Assembly: GCA_035254305.1 (NCBI GenBank)
Contig: DATFAS010000002.1
Coordinates: 5,387 to 69,386 of the forward strand
Direction of reading: 5' to 3'
Length of the DNA stretch: 64,000 nt
Source of the DNA: DATFAS01 sp035254305
Lineage (GTDB): Bacteria > Bacillota > Bacilli > Aneurinibacillales > RAOX-1
Below, one piece after another: positions 48,297 through 59,291 of the stretch. Every line of letters begins with the position of its first letter. The stretch's first letter is position 1. Under the pieces are notes generated by a model that was not told the origin of the DNA, did no database searches, and worked only from the letters and a program-made list of their open reading frames with translations. A program made the position numbers and the translations under genes.

Positions 48297-48765
48297 AGCT
48301 TTCTGGTTGATCCTTCTTCTCATACATCTTTTCCGCTAAATCAATAAACAAAACTCCATTTAGATGATCAATTTCATGTTGTATGCAGCGAGCAAGCAGC
48401 TCTTCGCCTTCAATCTCAAACAGATTACCATGGCGGTCCTGGGCACGAGCCTTCACCTTCATAGCACGACGAACGTCGCCTAATAATCCAGGGATACTTA
48501 AACAACCCTCTGCCCCGAATTGTTCTCCGTCTCTTTCAAGGATTTCAGGGTTGATCATCTCAATAAGCCCATCCCCACAGTCCATCACAAGCACCCGTTT
48601 CAATATTCCAACCTGTGGAGCAGCAAGACCCACACCATCTGCTTCATACATCGTGTCAGCCATATCATCAAGTAGCTTGTGCAAATTGGAATTAAAATTC
48701 TTAACCTCTACTGCTCGTTCACGAAGAACGGAGTCAGGATGTTTAACGATCATTCTAATCGACAT
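48295..48765 (-). CDS. def: Peptide deformylase
   Basis: The 156-residue metalloenzyme removes the N-formyl group from new proteins. All three motifs are present: GVGLAAPQVG, EGCLSIPG (metal Cys) and QHEIDHLNG (metal His pair and Glu). AGGAGGTAG precedes the ATG. It lies 34 bp after priA. Confidence 0.98.
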   Translation of the reverse strand: MSIRMIVKHPDSVLRERAVEVKNFNSNLHKLLDDMADTMYEADGVGLAAPQVGILKRVLVMDCGDGLIEMINPEILERDGEQFGAEGCLSIPGLLGDVRRAMKVKARAQDRHGNLFEIEGEELLARCIQHEIDHLNGVLFIDLAEKMYEKKDQPES

Positions 48766-48799
48766 TTATGCCTACCTCCTAAGTATCTGTCTCATTTTT

Positions 48800-51226
48800 C
48801 TACATTAAAATCTGCGGATCTACATCCACAGTTAGCAAAATATCGTCCTTCTTATGGCGGCTGCTGAAAGCATCTGCCATCTTCTTCACGATAGGAAGCA
48901 CTTGCTTTTCGTTCCTATATTTTAGCATGCATTGAAATCGATATCTATCCTTGATACGAGGAATTGGGGAAGCCACAGGCCCAAGCATATAAATACTAGA
49001 AGGAAGCAATATTTGTAGCTTTCTATTCCATTCATCTGCCAATTTAACAATAAGCGGTACATTTGGAGACGAAAAGGTAAACAGAATCAAGCGATAGAAT
49101 GGTGGGTAATCTTTTTCAAATCGATGCTTGGCTTCCATAGCAAAAAATCCCGTATAATCATGTGTCTTCGCAAATTCAATACTATAATGCTCCGGATTAT
49201 AGGTTTGGATGACTACCTCTCCAGGAAGCTGATGTCGCCCTGCTCTTCCTCCGACTTGGGTTAATAGCTGAAATGTCCGTTCCGCTGCTCGAAAATCAGG
49301 CATCCCAAGAATGGTATCCGCGGCAATTACGCCAACTAAGGTTACATTAGGAAAATCAAGCCCCTTGGCAATCATTTGTGTACCTAGTAGGACGTCTCCG
49401 CCACCACTCCGAAATTCACTGAGAAGCTTCTCATGTGAACCCTTCTGTGTCGTTGTATCCACATCCATCCGAATCACCCGAATACCAGGAAAATGCCGAC
49501 TAAGCTCTTCTTCAACCTTCTGGGTACCAGTCCCAAAATATCGAATATGTGTACTGCCACAGGATGGGCATTGCTCGGCTACTTGTTCGGTGAAGCCACA
49601 GTAATGACACCGAACGGTTTGATTACTTCGATGATAGGTTAAGGAGATATCACAATGTGGGCATTGCAGTGAATTTCCACAAGACCTGCACATCACAAAT
49701 GTGGAGAAGCCACGTCGATTGAGGAAAATAACCATCTGTTCTTTATTTTGCAGACGGTCTCTGATTGCTTCAGCTAAGGGCCTACTAAACATCGTCCGAT
49801 TCCCCTCCCGCAGCTCCTCGCGCATATCTACAACATGAACTGGGGGCAAGGGACGGTTGGCTACACGATACTGCATCCTCAGAAGTTTCATTTTCCCTTT
49901 ACTACATTGATAGTATGATTCTAGAGAGGGAGTTGCGCTACCAAATAGGGTAACCGCATGATGATTTTTTGCTCGCGCAATGGCAACATCACGCGCATGG
50001 TAGCGTGGGCTTTCTTCTTGCTTATAAGATCCTTCGTGCTCTTCGTCGATAATAATTAAACCTAGCTGGGAAAAGGGGGCAAAAACAGCAGATCTGGCTC
50101 CCACTACTACCTTTACTTTTCCTTCTCGGATCATGCGCCACTCATCATAACGTTCTCCATGCGAAAGACGACTATGCAAAACGGCGACCTGGTTTCCAAA
50201 CCTTCCCTTAAATCGTTCTACCATCTGAGGTGTTAAGGAAATCTCTGGAACAAGAACAATGGCCTCACGATCTTGATCAAGGCATTTGGCTATCGATTCT
50301 AAATATACCTCCGTCTTCCCACTCCCTGTGACTCCATGTAGAAGATATGAAGTGAATTGATTTACTTGAAGGGATACTACAATCTCATCAATAACTTCCT
50401 TTTGTTCTGTGGTAAAGGCGATGGGCTTTGCATTGACAAAGGATCGACCTGCATATGGATCTCTTCTCTCTTCTACTTCTTCAATTTCTACCCATTTTTT
50501 CTGTTCTAGTGCTTTAACTGTTGAATAAGTAACCTTTAATGTAGAGAGAATTTCCCTAAGTGCTACGGGGTGGTCTAGGGATAACAGATAATTTAATACA
50601 AGTCTTTGTTTTTCTGCTTTTTTTACAAGCGTTCTAAGTGCTTCTTCCGCTTCTTCAGGGGTTAAACAGCACCGAATATACGAAATCATTTTTCGTGTAA
50701 TCCGATTCTTAATCTTTTGCACCGCTTCGACCCACCCCTGCTTGAGAGCATGACGAATAAATGGAAGCTGTTCTGGAAATTGTTTACATAATTGATTGAA
50801 GTCAACAGATCCACGTTCCAAATACGACATAACCTTCTGTTCCTGATTATCTAGAAGGATTTGCTCTCTACCTGTAGGGGTAAGTGAAAGTTCCTTACCG
50901 TAATTGGACCTTAGTGCTGCTGGAAGCATGGCCTGTAACACCTGATATTGTCGGCATATATATTCTTCACTTAATCTAGATCCTAAGTGCACCAATTCAT
51001 CTGTGAGTGGTGGAGTTAAATCTAAAACACTCTCAATATCTCGAACTTTATCTAATTCCGTCATTTCACTGATCGCTATGACAAACCCCTGTATCAGGCG
51101 CCCGCCAAAGGGAACAGAAACCCGACTACCCATCTCAACAAATAAACGTAAGTCCTCTGGTATTCGATAGTCATATGGCTTGTCTGTTTCTACATTTGGG
51201 ACATCAACAACTACTTTTGCGTACAC
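48800..51226 (-). CDS. priA: Primosomal replication-restart helicase PriA
   Basis: PriA reloads the replicative helicase at collapsed forks. The 808-residue protein has the N-terminal DNA-binding domain, Walker A GVTGSGKTEVYLE, DEEH box IIDEEHEGSYKQ, eight zinc-binding Cys (CRSCGNSLQCPHC and CHYCG...CPSCGS) and the C-terminal helicase lobe. Start codon GTG; AAGGAAA lies 9 bp upstream. It overlaps the coaBC end by 16 bp. Confidence 0.97.
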   Translation of the reverse strand: MYAKVVVDVPNVETDKPYDYRIPEDLRLFVEMGSRVSVPFGGRLIQGFVIAISEMTELDKVRDIESVLDLTPPLTDELVHLGSRLSEEYICRQYQVLQAMLPAALRSNYGKELSLTPTGREQILLDNQEQKVMSYLERGSVDFNQLCKQFPEQLPFIRHALKQGWVEAVQKIKNRITRKMISYIRCCLTPEEAEEALRTLVKKAEKQRLVLNYLLSLDHPVALREILSTLKVTYSTVKALEQKKWVEIEEVEERRDPYAGRSFVNAKPIAFTTEQKEVIDEIVVSLQVNQFTSYLLHGVTGSGKTEVYLESIAKCLDQDREAIVLVPEISLTPQMVERFKGRFGNQVAVLHSRLSHGERYDEWRMIREGKVKVVVGARSAVFAPFSQLGLIIIDEEHEGSYKQEESPRYHARDVAIARAKNHHAVTLFGSATPSLESYYQCSKGKMKLLRMQYRVANRPLPPVHVVDMREELREGNRTMFSRPLAEAIRDRLQNKEQMVIFLNRRGFSTFVMCRSCGNSLQCPHCDISLTYHRSNQTVRCHYCGFTEQVAEQCPSCGSTHIRYFGTGTQKVEEELSRHFPGIRVIRMDVDTTTQKGSHEKLLSEFRSGGGDVLLGTQMIAKGLDFPNVTLVGVIAADTILGMPDFRAAERTFQLLTQVGGRAGRHQLPGEVVIQTYNPEHYSIEFAKTHDYTGFFAMEAKHRFEKDYPPFYRLILFTFSSPNVPLIVKLADEWNRKLQILLPSSIYMLGPVASPIPRIKDRYRFQCMLKYRNEKQVLPIVKKMADAFSSRHKKDDILLTVDVDPQILM

Positions 51227-52431
51227 GTTGTTTTTCCTTTGAACTTCTTTAATGCTTCAGTAAGAATCCGATCAGCTACTTTTCTTTTGGTCATGATAGG
51301 CAAGGCTTCAATGATGCCATTTTGGTCATATAAATGAACAATATTCGTATCCGTCCCAAAGCCTGCACCTTCGACAGCAACATTATTGGCCACAATTAGA
51401 TCCAGGTTCTTTTTGATGATTTTCTTCTTTGCATTTTGTTCTACATTCTCAGTTTCTGCGGCAAATCCCACTAAGATCTGGTGATCATTCTTATGTTCGC
51501 CCACGTATTGAAGAATATCCTTTGTTCGAACAAGCTCAAACATTAAATTTCCTTCTTGCTTCTTCATCTTTTGATCGTAAATTACAGCTGGACGATAATC
51601 AGCAACAGCCGCAGCCTTAACGATCAGATCGGCCGTCTGCATCCGAGAGGTTACTGCTTGAAACATATCTTCAGCTGACTCAACCGAAATTCTCTCCACT
51701 CCTTGTGGCAGATCCAAAAAGCTAGGAGCACTCACTAAGGTAACCTCTGCACCCCTTTTTGCGGCTGCCTCTGCGATGGCATAGCCCATTTTCCCTGTTG
51801 AACGATTAGTAAAAAAACGAACAGGATCAACAGATTCCCTGGTAGCTCCTGCTGTTACCAGAATCTTAAGCCCCGCCAAATCCTTCTCTTGTGTCATCAA
51901 GGAAATTATTTGACCTGCAATCACCTCTGGTTCTTCCATACGGCCCTTCCCTGTATAACCACAGGCTAAAAAGCCTTCCCCTGGCTCTGTAAAATAGACT
52001 CCCATTTGTCGAAGAGTATCCATATTCTGTTTGACAGCAGGATGATCATACATATGGACATTCATGGCTGGGCAAACCATCACTGGTGCCTGCGTAGCAA
52101 GTAATGTGGTCATTAACATATCGTCAGCCATACCATGGGCATATTTCGCCAAAAAATTAGCCGTAGCTGGAGCGACTACAATCAGATCAGCTTGGTCCGC
52201 CAAATCAATATGAGCAATCACGGTAGGATCCTTTTCTTCAAAGGTGTCGACAATCACATGATTTCTTGATAACGCCTGGAACGTTAATGGTTGTATAAAG
52301 TTAGTTGCTGAACGGGTCATGATTACTCGAACCTTGGCACCTTTCTGCACCAAATTACTACATAATGCAGCAGCCTTATAGGCCGCAATTCCCCCAGTGA
52401 CACCAAGAACAATTGTTTTTCCTTGCAGCAT
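51211..52431 (-). CDS. coaBC: Bifunctional phosphopantothenoylcysteine decarboxylase/synthase CoaBC
   Basis: The 406-residue protein joins CoaC, an FMN decarboxylase (1-about 185, with LGVTGGIAAYKA, PAMNVHMYDHP and active Cys in GFLACGYTGKGRM), to CoaB, the CTP-dependent ligase (about 190-406, with ILVTAGATRESVDPVRF and NRSTGKMGYA). It makes 4'-phosphopantetheine for CoaD, encoded elsewhere in this window. GAGGGGAG precedes the ATG. Confidence 0.97.
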   Translation of the reverse strand: MLQGKTIVLGVTGGIAAYKAAALCSNLVQKGAKVRVIMTRSATNFIQPLTFQALSRNHVIVDTFEEKDPTVIAHIDLADQADLIVVAPATANFLAKYAHGMADDMLMTTLLATQAPVMVCPAMNVHMYDHPAVKQNMDTLRQMGVYFTEPGEGFLACGYTGKGRMEEPEVIAGQIISLMTQEKDLAGLKILVTAGATRESVDPVRFFTNRSTGKMGYAIAEAAAKRGAEVTLVSAPSFLDLPQGVERISVESAEDMFQAVTSRMQTADLIVKAAAVADYRPAVIYDQKMKKQEGNLMFELVRTKDILQYVGEHKNDHQILVGFAAETENVEQNAKKKIIKKNLDLIVANNVAVEGAGFGTDTNIVHLYDQNGIIEALPIMTKRKVADRILTEALKKFKGKTTCTQK

Positions 52432-52485
52432 ATACTCCCCTCCTCTTTAAAATCACTTCCATTTATACTAGGTGTACATTAAACG

Positions 52486-52518
52486 CTATGTAGACAGAAA
52501 GTGGTGAAAAACTTATAC
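52486..52518 (+). repeat. 33-bp promoter-like element, copy 2
   Basis: Ungapped match to 1682-1714 (26/33). On the plus strand it reads TAGACA, 17-bp spacer, TATACA, and would point into the 3' end of rpoZ-gmk, antisense. A partial relative, TGTAGACAGAA, is at 8459-8470 before ylqD. Confidence 0.45.
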
Positions 52519-52535
52519 AATCCTATCCGCCAAAA

Positions 52536-52563
52536 AAGGAAAAAACAACCCTCAAAGGTTGTT
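52536..52563 (-). terminator. Terminator after rpoZ
   Basis: AACAACC (52544-52550) pairs with GGTTGTT (52557-52563) and the minus-strand tail is TTTTTTCC. It separates gmk-rpoZ from coaBC. Confidence 0.85.
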
Positions 52564-52574
52564 ATTTATCCATA

Positions 52575-52784
52575 CTATTCACTCTGATGAGGTCTTTCAA
52601 ATTGTAATTGATCCTCTGCAATCTCCTCAAGAGCCATACCTACTTGTTTCTTTGAGATTGGACGATCCACTTTAACATCCTTGCCATTTTCACGAAGCTG
52701 TCTAGCTCTCTTCGCAGCAAGTGAAACCAAAATATATTTACTTTCAACCTTTTCTACTAGTTTATCAATCGATGGATAAATCAT
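52575..52784 (-). CDS. rpoZ: RNA polymerase omega subunit
   Basis: The 69-residue protein has the omega pattern: [30 protein letters not shown] and [20 protein letters not shown]. Omega supports folding and assembly of the beta' subunit. AAGGAGGT precedes the ATG, 1 bp after the gmk stop. The gmk-rpoZ-coaBC order is widespread. Confidence 0.96.
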   Translation of the reverse strand: MIYPSIDKLVEKVESKYILVSLAAKRARQLRENGKDVKVDRPISKKQVGMALEEIAEDQLQFERPHQSE

Positions 52785-52785
52785 C

Positions 52786-53400
52786 TTATACCTCCTTCAA
52801 CCATTTACGATACTTTGCAATTTGTCTATCTTTTTTTAAATGCTCAGCCATTATCACCGATTTAATTCGCTGGCAGGCAAGATCGACTTGATCATTCACA
52901 ACAACATAATTATAGTTATCCATCAACTCAATCTCTTCTCTAGCCACCTGCATCCGATTATTAATCGTTTCTTCTGATTCCGTTCCACGGCCAACAATTC
53001 GATTGCGTAATTCTTCTAAATCAGGTGGAGCAAGAAAAACAAAAATTCCTTCCGGAAACTTATTCTTCACTTGAAGAGCACCCTGTACCTCGATTTCTAG
53101 AATAACATCCTTGCCTTCCGACAATGTCTTCTCAACGAAATCACGAGGAGTTCCATAATAATTCCCTACATACTCAGCCCATTCTAAGAGACGATCCTCT
53201 TCCATCATTCTCTTAAATTCATCCTCGGTCTTAAAAAAATAATTTATACCTTCCTGTTCCCCAGCTCTCACGCTTCTAGTTGTTGCAGAAACAGAATAAA
53301 CAAGATCAGGCACCACGTGGCGAAGGGCTGCACAAACCGTTCCTTTACCCACTCCTGAAGGTCCAGAGAGAACAATCAACAATCCTTTATCAAAATCCAT
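52786..53400 (-). CDS. gmk: Guanylate kinase
   Basis: Gmk phosphorylates GMP to GDP and in Firmicutes is a target of (p)ppGpp. The 204-residue protein has P-loop [13 protein letters not shown], the GMP-binding [19 protein letters not shown] and [12 protein letters not shown]. The ATG at 53400 ([16 protein letters not shown]) gives the usual 204 residues; GGGGAG lies 12 bp upstream. In-frame starts further upstream overlap remA. Confidence 0.97.
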   Translation of the reverse strand: MDFDKGLLIVLSGPSGVGKGTVCAALRHVVPDLVYSVSATTRSVRAGEQEGINYFFKTEDEFKRMMEEDRLLEWAEYVGNYYGTPRDFVEKTLSEGKDVILEIEVQGALQVKNKFPEGIFVFLAPPDLEELRNRIVGRGTESEETINNRMQVAREEIELMDNYNYVVVNDQVDLACQRIKSVIMAEHLKKDRQIAKYRKWLKEV

Positions 53401-53416
53401 GATAGTTTTATCTCCC

Positions 53417-53677
53417 CTATTCATCCGTTTCATCATCTTTGGTAGTTAGTCGCTGTGCTACTGTTTCTGGCTGAACAGCAGAGAGGATGACATGATCACT
53501 GTCCGTAATAATAACGGCCCTTGTTCGACGACCATAGGTTGCGTCTATGAGCATGGCACGGTCCCTTGCTTCCTGAATAATTCGTTTAATCGGAGCTGAT
53601 TCTGGGCTAACAATAGAAATTATTCGATTGGCTGAAACGATATTGCCAAACCCAATATTAATTAGTTTAATCGCCAT
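53417..53677 (-). CDS. remA: Extracellular matrix regulator RemA (YlzA)
   Basis: The 86-residue protein [20 protein letters not shown]...[28 protein letters not shown] is a clear RemA. In B. subtilis RemA forms DNA-binding rings that activate the eps and tapA biofilm operons and osmoprotection genes. Position between yicC and gmk is conserved. GGTGGGATG lies upstream of the ATG. Confidence 0.97.
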   Translation of the reverse strand: MAIKLINIGFGNIVSANRIISIVSPESAPIKRIIQEARDRAMLIDATYGRRTRAVIITDSDHVILSAVQPETVAQRLTTKDDETDE

Positions 53678-53692
53678 TCCTTTTCATCCCAC

Positions 53693-54571
53693 CTATTCAA
53701 TATTCTGCACTTGTTCCTTAATTTTCTCTAATTCAGCCTTTAAATCTACGACTTTTTGACTGATTTCTATGTCATTGGCCTTCGATCCGATCGTATTGGC
53801 CTCTCTATTCATTTCTTGAACAAGAAAATCCAGCTTCCTCCCAATTGCCTCCTCAGACTCTACAATGCAAAGGAATTGCTGACAATGGCTACCTAGTCGA
53901 ACAAGCTCTTCATCAATATTAGCCTTCTCCGCAAATAAAGCAACCTCTGTGAGAAATCGGGTATCCTCCATCTCTCCTGGGATTAGTTCATTCATTCTTT
54001 GTAGAAGCCTTTCCCGGTAGAAATTACTTACTAGTGGTGCTCGATGACGAATCTCTTCAACGATACGGCTAATCTGAGCAATCCGCCCTGATAAATCTTC
54101 CAATAATACCTTTCCTTCCGATTTTCTCATATGTAGTAGCTGCTGACAAGCAGAATCCACTGTTTGCAATAGAAGCTCTTGCTGATTATTAGGCACTTGA
54201 TCATTCTCTTCTACTTGAATGACCTCAGGCAAATTTAGAACATCAACGAATCGGGGGGATTCTTGAAAAATAGAATATCGATCCTTCAGGTTATGCATGA
54301 ACTGAACATACTGATCAACCAGGCTCCAATCAAGCGTGATATTCTTGTGTTGACCTTCCTTTCTTTCAAACGTCACATATACATCTATTTTTCCCCGTTT
54401 TACCCATTCGCCAATCTTCTTTTTTACAGGGTCCTCCAAAAAAAGCTGTTCTCTAGGGATACGAACAGATATTTCTAGAAATCGGTGATTCACGCTTTTC
54501 ATTTCAACCAAGATGCGGTAAGAATCTGTCTCCACCATGGCTTGTCCATAGCCTGTCATGCTGCGAATCAT
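53693..54571 (-). CDS. yloC: YicC/YloC-family endoribonuclease
   Basis: The 292-residue protein has the N-terminal MIRSMTGYGQ...VEMKSVNHRFLEISVRIPR and the C-terminal DUF1732 helix bundle with KLDFLVQEMNREANTIGSKAND. Members are endoribonucleases with roles in sRNA decay. The ribosome binding site is weak (AAGGG about 12 bp upstream). First gene of yloC-remA-gmk-rpoZ. Confidence 0.95.
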   Translation of the reverse strand: MIRSMTGYGQAMVETDSYRILVEMKSVNHRFLEISVRIPREQLFLEDPVKKKIGEWVKRGKIDVYVTFERKEGQHKNITLDWSLVDQYVQFMHNLKDRYSIFQESPRFVDVLNLPEVIQVEENDQVPNNQQELLLQTVDSACQQLLHMRKSEGKVLLEDLSGRIAQISRIVEEIRHRAPLVSNFYRERLLQRMNELIPGEMEDTRFLTEVALFAEKANIDEELVRLGSHCQQFLCIVESEEAIGRKLDFLVQEMNREANTIGSKANDIEISQKVVDLKAELEKIKEQVQNIE

Positions 54572-54607
54572 CGTTTAAGTCACAACCCTTCACCAATATT
54601 TTCTAAA

Positions 54608-54644
54608 AGTCGAAAAGAAGCAACGGCAATTAAAGCCGTTGCTT
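54608..54644. terminator. Terminator between the P-type ATPase and yloC
   Basis: AAGCAACGGC (54618-54627) pairs with GCCGTTGCTT (54635-54644). It overlaps the stop codon of the ATPase gene; the minus-strand tail is CTTTTCG. Confidence 0.8.
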
Positions 54645-57379
54645 TATGCTTTTTCCTTTATTTTGAAGGCTTCCATTAATAATCGTGGAAATCCAACTGC
54701 AAACGTAGGAATAGCAGAACATATAAGAATAAGAATCCATTCCCCCATTCCTAGCGGAACAGTTTTAAAAATAGGCTGCATCACAGGCCAATACATAACT
54801 CCTAAAAGTAATAAAACAGAAATCAAAACAGCTAATACCAAATATTTATTTTGCAATGGATTTCTATGGAAAACAGATCGTTCACTTCGGCAATCAAACA
54901 CATGAATTAATTGAGCCATTACAAGTGTTGCAAAGGCTACAGTTTGAGCTTTCTCTAAATGGCTAGGATCCGCTTGTAGTGTAACCCAGAAGGCTGCAAG
55001 TGTACAGATCCCAATGAGTAATCCTCTTGAAATAATCTTCCAGCCAAGCCCTCTAGAAAAGATACTTTCCTTACCCGATCTAGGTGGGCGCTTCATCGTA
55101 TTGGCTTCGGGCTGATCTACCCCTAATGCCATTGCCGGCAAGCCATCTGTAACAAGATTCACCCAGAGAATTTGGATAGGGATTAGAGGAAGCGGCATTC
55201 CTGCCATCATGGCTAGAAACATCACAAGAATCTCTCCCACATTCGAAGCTAATAAATATCGGATAAACTTACGAATGTTATCATAAATGGTTCTACCTTC
55301 TTCAATAGCTGCCTCAATCGTAGTAAAATTATCATCAGCGAGTACGAGAGAAGATGCTTCCTTCGAGACATCGGTTCCTGTAATCCCCATTGCAACCCCA
55401 ATATTGGCGGCTTTAATGGCAGGAGCATCATTGACCCCATCCCCAGTCATGGCTACAACATGTCCATTCGCTTGCAATGCACGAACAATCTGTAGCTTAT
55501 GTTCTGGAGAAACACGGGCATAGACGTAGATATTTTCCACTTTTTGCTGGAATTCATCTTGCGTCATATTATATAAATCCTGCCCATTTATTGTCAACCC
55601 GCCCTTAGGGATAATCCCTAACTTCCTCGCTATTGCTTCTGCCGTTGTTTGATGGTCCCCTGTTATCATCACAGTCTTAATACCCGCTTGGCGGCACTTA
55701 TAAATCGCGTCTTTCACTTCTTCGCGTGGCGGATCGATCATGCCGCATAATCCTACAAATACTAGATCACGCTCTGCTGTCGACTCATCTATTACCCTCT
55801 CCGAGTTATTGGGTTCACGATAGGCAACAGCAAGAACACGTAGTGCAAGTCCTGCCATGGATTGATTTTGCTCAAGGATTTGCTTCTTTATAGATGGGGT
55901 GAGAGCTGTAACCCCTCCATTCCATAAAATCTTCGTACAGCGTGAGAGGAGAATGTCAGGTGCTCCCTTCACAGCTACTTGCTGAGTGCCACGATCATTC
56001 CGAACGAGCACGGACATCATCTTACGTTCCGAATCAAAAGGAAATTCCTTGACACGATCCCACCTAATTACTGAATTTGGGTCTATTCCAGCTTTATAGG
56101 ACACAACGAGTAACGCACCTTCTGTTGGGTCTCCGATAATCGTCCATTCCTTCTTTTCTTTCCCCATCATGGACTTCTTTGCTACCTTCTCTTTTGAGAG
56201 CTGAGCATTATTACACAAAAAACTAAGTTCAAGTAATTTCATAAGGCCCGAATTTTTCTGAGGATGAACCTCATTACCCTCATGAAAAAATTCTCCTACT
56301 GGATGATAACCCGTTCCGCTTACTTCTATTCTTTTCCCATCTACCCATAGTTCACTGACGGTCATTTTGTTTTGGGTTAAGGTTCCTGTCTTGTCGGAGC
56401 AAATTACCGTCGCACATCCCAGTGTTTCTACAGATGGAAGCTTACGAACAATAGCTCGACGTTTAATCATTCTTTGCACACCTAAAGCCAGGGCGATGGT
56501 AACGATCGCAGGTAGTCCTTCAGGAATGGCAGCTACAGCCAAACTGACACCTGCTAAAAACATCTGATAAGGATTATGATCATGCATGATTCCTGCAACT
56601 ACGACTAATGCAGTGAGGGCAAGTGCAACAACGATAAGGATCTTACCTAGCTGTTCAAGTCTTTGTTGGAGTGGTGTTTGCATCGCCTCTGTGGATTGGA
56701 TGAGATCGGCTATTTTACCCATTTCCGTTTTCATTCCCGTTCCAATAACGATTCCTTGCCCCGTTCCTCTGGTCACAAGAGTACCCATGAACGCCATATT
56801 GGATTGATCCCCTAAGGAAACATCCTTTTTTTGAATCGTATTATCCATTTTCATGACGGGAACAGACTCACCCGTTAATGCAGATTCCTCGACATGAAGA
56901 CCATTACCGGAAACAATTCGAATATCTGCAGGGATCCGATCTCCCCCTTCGAAATATACGAGATCTCCTGGAACAATTTCCTTAGCTGGAATTTTCTTAA
57001 GCTCCCCATCTCGAATCACATGGGCAGTTGGAGCAGTAAGCTCCTTAAGGGCTCCAAGTGATTTCTCCGCTTTGTACTCCTGGACAAAACCTAGAATTCC
57101 ATTGAGGATGACAATAGCAATAATCGTAATCGCATCCGTATATTCACCAAGCAAGCCGGATATTAATGTAGCCGCAAGCAGCACTAATACCATGAAATCC
57201 TTAAACTGACCAAGAAGAAGCATCCAAGCGGATACCTTTTCTTTTTCTTCTAGAATGTTTTCACCGACCTGCTCCAATCGTTCTTTTGCTGCTTTACTAG
57301 ACAGCCCTTTCATCAAATCTGTTTGCATGACTTCCATACATTCCTGTGCGGATTGATTGTACCATTGCTTTATATCCAT
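54644..57379 (-). CDS. yloB: Calcium-type P-type ATPase (YloB)
   Basis: The 911-residue SERCA-like P2 ATPase exports Ca2+. It shows ten predicted membrane segments, the actuator [29 protein letters not shown] in segment 4 (Ca site), phosphorylation site [18 protein letters not shown] and hinge [15 protein letters not shown]. In the C-terminal half, segment 6 has NLVTDGLPA. The ATG at 57379 follows GGGGGGAGGA; an upstream extension to 57484 is rejected. Divergent from rqcH. Confidence 0.95.
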   Translation of the reverse strand: MDIKQWYNQSAQECMEVMQTDLMKGLSSKAAKERLEQVGENILEEKEKVSAWMLLLGQFKDFMVLVLLAATLISGLLGEYTDAITIIAIVILNGILGFVQEYKAEKSLGALKELTAPTAHVIRDGELKKIPAKEIVPGDLVYFEGGDRIPADIRIVSGNGLHVEESALTGESVPVMKMDNTIQKKDVSLGDQSNMAFMGTLVTRGTGQGIVIGTGMKTEMGKIADLIQSTEAMQTPLQQRLEQLGKILIVVALALTALVVVAGIMHDHNPYQMFLAGVSLAVAAIPEGLPAIVTIALALGVQRMIKRRAIVRKLPSVETLGCATVICSDKTGTLTQNKMTVSELWVDGKRIEVSGTGYHPVGEFFHEGNEVHPQKNSGLMKLLELSFLCNNAQLSKEKVAKKSMMGKEKKEWTIIGDPTEGALLVVSYKAGIDPNSVIRWDRVKEFPFDSERKMMSVLVRNDRGTQQVAVKGAPDILLSRCTKILWNGGVTALTPSIKKQILEQNQSMAGLALRVLAVAYREPNNSERVIDESTAERDLVFVGLCGMIDPPREEVKDAIYKCRQAGIKTVMITGDHQTTAEAIARKLGIIPKGGLTINGQDLYNMTQDEFQQKVENIYVYARVSPEHKLQIVRALQANGHVVAMTGDGVNDAPAIKAANIGVAMGITGTDVSKEASSLVLADDNFTTIEAAIEEGRTIYDNIRKFIRYLLASNVGEILVMFLAMMAGMPLPLIPIQILWVNLVTDGLPAMALGVDQPEANTMKRPPRSGKESIFSRGLGWKIISRGLLIGICTLAAFWVTLQADPSHLEKAQTVAFATLVMAQLIHVFDCRSERSVFHRNPLQNKYLVLAVLISVLLLLGVMYWPVMQPIFKTVPLGMGEWILILICSAIPTFAVGFPRLLMEAFKIKEKA

Positions 57380-57543
57380 CTTCAGTTCCTCCCCCCTACC
57401 AATTGATTTAAACCCCACTGATGGGCTTATCCCTAAAAAGAACATATTCAGACAAGCGTTAAAAAATGATTTGATTTTACCCAACCCTGTGTTTTGGTTT
57501 ATACTTACTTGAAAGTATTACGGGAAGAACGGAGGGCAGATCA

Positions 57544-59259
57544 ATGGCATTTGATGGCCTGGTAACTAAATCAATTGTAAATGAATGCAACGAATTCCTA
57601 CTTGGAGGTAGAATTTCTAAAATTCATCAGCCTTCAGAATCAGATATCATCTTGCAAATTCGGGCAAATGGTGTGAACCACCGCTTATTACTTTCAGCCA
57701 ATGCAAGCTACCCACGCTTCCATCTAAGTAAGGAAAGTCTTGGTAACCCAATAGAACCCCCTATGTTCTGTATGCTTCTAAGAAAACACTGCGAAGGTGC
57801 TGTGATAGAATCGATCTCACAAGTTGGCATGGAGAGGATTGTCTACTTCGAATTGAAAATGCGGGATGAACTTGGTGACTGGAAACGACGCCATCTCGTA
57901 ATGGAAATTATGGGGAGACACAGCAATATTCTTCTTGTAGATCCTGATAGAGATTTAATATTAGATGGTATCCATCATGTAACCCCTGGTATGAGTAGGC
58001 ACCGAGTTGTGCTTCCCGGTCGCCCCTATATAGCTCCACCTGAACAAAGCAAGATGGATCCTCTTTCGGTTAATAAGGAAGATTTTCTATCCAGATTAGA
58101 TTTTAATTCAGGAAAAATGGACAAACAGCTTGTTGATCATTTTTCCGGAGTAAGCCCCCTTGTAGCAAGAGAAATCTTATTTCGCAGCCAGCTTTCTGGT
58201 AGAGAAGGTCTATGGAGCTCCTTTGAAAGTATGATGAGGGACATCCAGGACAGTAGGTACCATCCTCAAATCGTAGAAACAGGGGAAAAATCCTATTTTT
58301 CAGTTGTTGAACTTACAAGCCTTAAAGGAAAGAAGCAATCCTTCTCCTCTCCTAGCTCTTGCATAGAAGCCTATTACTTTGGAAAAGCAGAGCGTGATGC
58401 AGTCAAACAACGTGCACATGATCTAATACGTTTTGCTAGTAGTGAACTAGATAAAAATATTAAAAAAATTAGTAAGTTAGAAAATACCCTTAAGGAATCT
58501 GAGCAGGCAGATCAGTTTCGCCTATTTGGTGAATTACTTACCGCCCATCTTCATGAACTGCAGAAAGGAGACACAGTGGCTAAGGTCATTAATTATTATG
58601 AAGAGGAAATGACCCTTCTTGAAATTCCTCTAGACCCAGCCAAATCACCTGCAGATAACTCTCAAGCATACTATCGTAGATATGCTAAAGCACGCAATAG
58701 TATACGATTGGTTCAAGAACAGATTGAATTAACTTATAAGGAAATTGAATATTTCGAATGCATCATTCAACAGCTAGAAGGAGCCTCTGTAAACGATATT
58801 GAAGAGATTCGAGATGAGTTGGTAGAAGGTGGATATCTGCGCCTGCGTGGAAAGAAGAATAGTAAGAAGAAAAAAATAGATAAACCCCAATTAGAGAGAT
58901 ATATTTCTAGCGAAGGAATTGAAATTCTTGTTGGGAAAAACAATAAGCAAAACGAATATCTGACTAACCGGCTAGCATCTGCTATGGATACTTGGCTCCA
59001 TACCAAAGACATTCCAGGATCACACGTGGTGATACGCGCTAAGGAATACAACCAACAGACATTACTAGAGGCTGCAGGACTAGCTGCCTACTTTAGTAAG
59101 GCTAGAGGGGGAAGTCAAATCCCTATTGATTATACTTTGATTAAACATGTAAAAAAACCAAGTGGTACTAAACCAGGCTTCGTCATTTACGAACAGCAGA
59201 AAACACTATTTATTGGGTCCGATGAGGAAATGGTGCAGAGGTTACGTGCGGGAAGTTAG
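57544..59259 (+). CDS. rqcH: Rqc2/NFACT ribosome quality-control protein RqcH
   Basis: RqcH binds stalled 50S-peptidyl-tRNA and adds C-terminal Ala tails as degrons. The 571-residue protein has NFACT-N (1-about 270: AFDGLVTKSI, GGRISKIHQP, EIMGRHSNILLVD), coiled-coil arms (about 280-440) and NFACT-R (LVGKNNKQNEYLT, WLHTKDIPGSHVVIR, DYTLIKHVKKPSG). Residues 97-98 are Glu-Arg where B. subtilis has the functionally important Asp-Arg. GGAGGG precedes the ATG. Confidence 0.96.
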   Translation: MAFDGLVTKSIVNECNEFLLGGRISKIHQPSESDIILQIRANGVNHRLLLSANASYPRFHLSKESLGNPIEPPMFCMLLRKHCEGAVIESISQVGMERIVYFELKMRDELGDWKRRHLVMEIMGRHSNILLVDPDRDLILDGIHHVTPGMSRHRVVLPGRPYIAPPEQSKMDPLSVNKEDFLSRLDFNSGKMDKQLVDHFSGVSPLVAREILFRSQLSGREGLWSSFESMMRDIQDSRYHPQIVETGEKSYFSVVELTSLKGKKQSFSSPSSCIEAYYFGKAERDAVKQRAHDLIRFASSELDKNIKKISKLENTLKESEQADQFRLFGELLTAHLHELQKGDTVAKVINYYEEEMTLLEIPLDPAKSPADNSQAYYRRYAKARNSIRLVQEQIELTYKEIEYFECIIQQLEGASVNDIEEIRDELVEGGYLRLRGKKNSKKKKIDKPQLERYISSEGIEILVGKNNKQNEYLTNRLASAMDTWLHTKDIPGSHVVIRAKEYNQQTLLEAAGLAAYFSKARGGSQIPIDYTLIKHVKKPSGTKPGFVIYEQQKTLFIGSDEEMVQRLRAGS

Positions 59260-59291
59260 TCATCCTAGCTGTTAAAGGTTTGCCTGATAAA

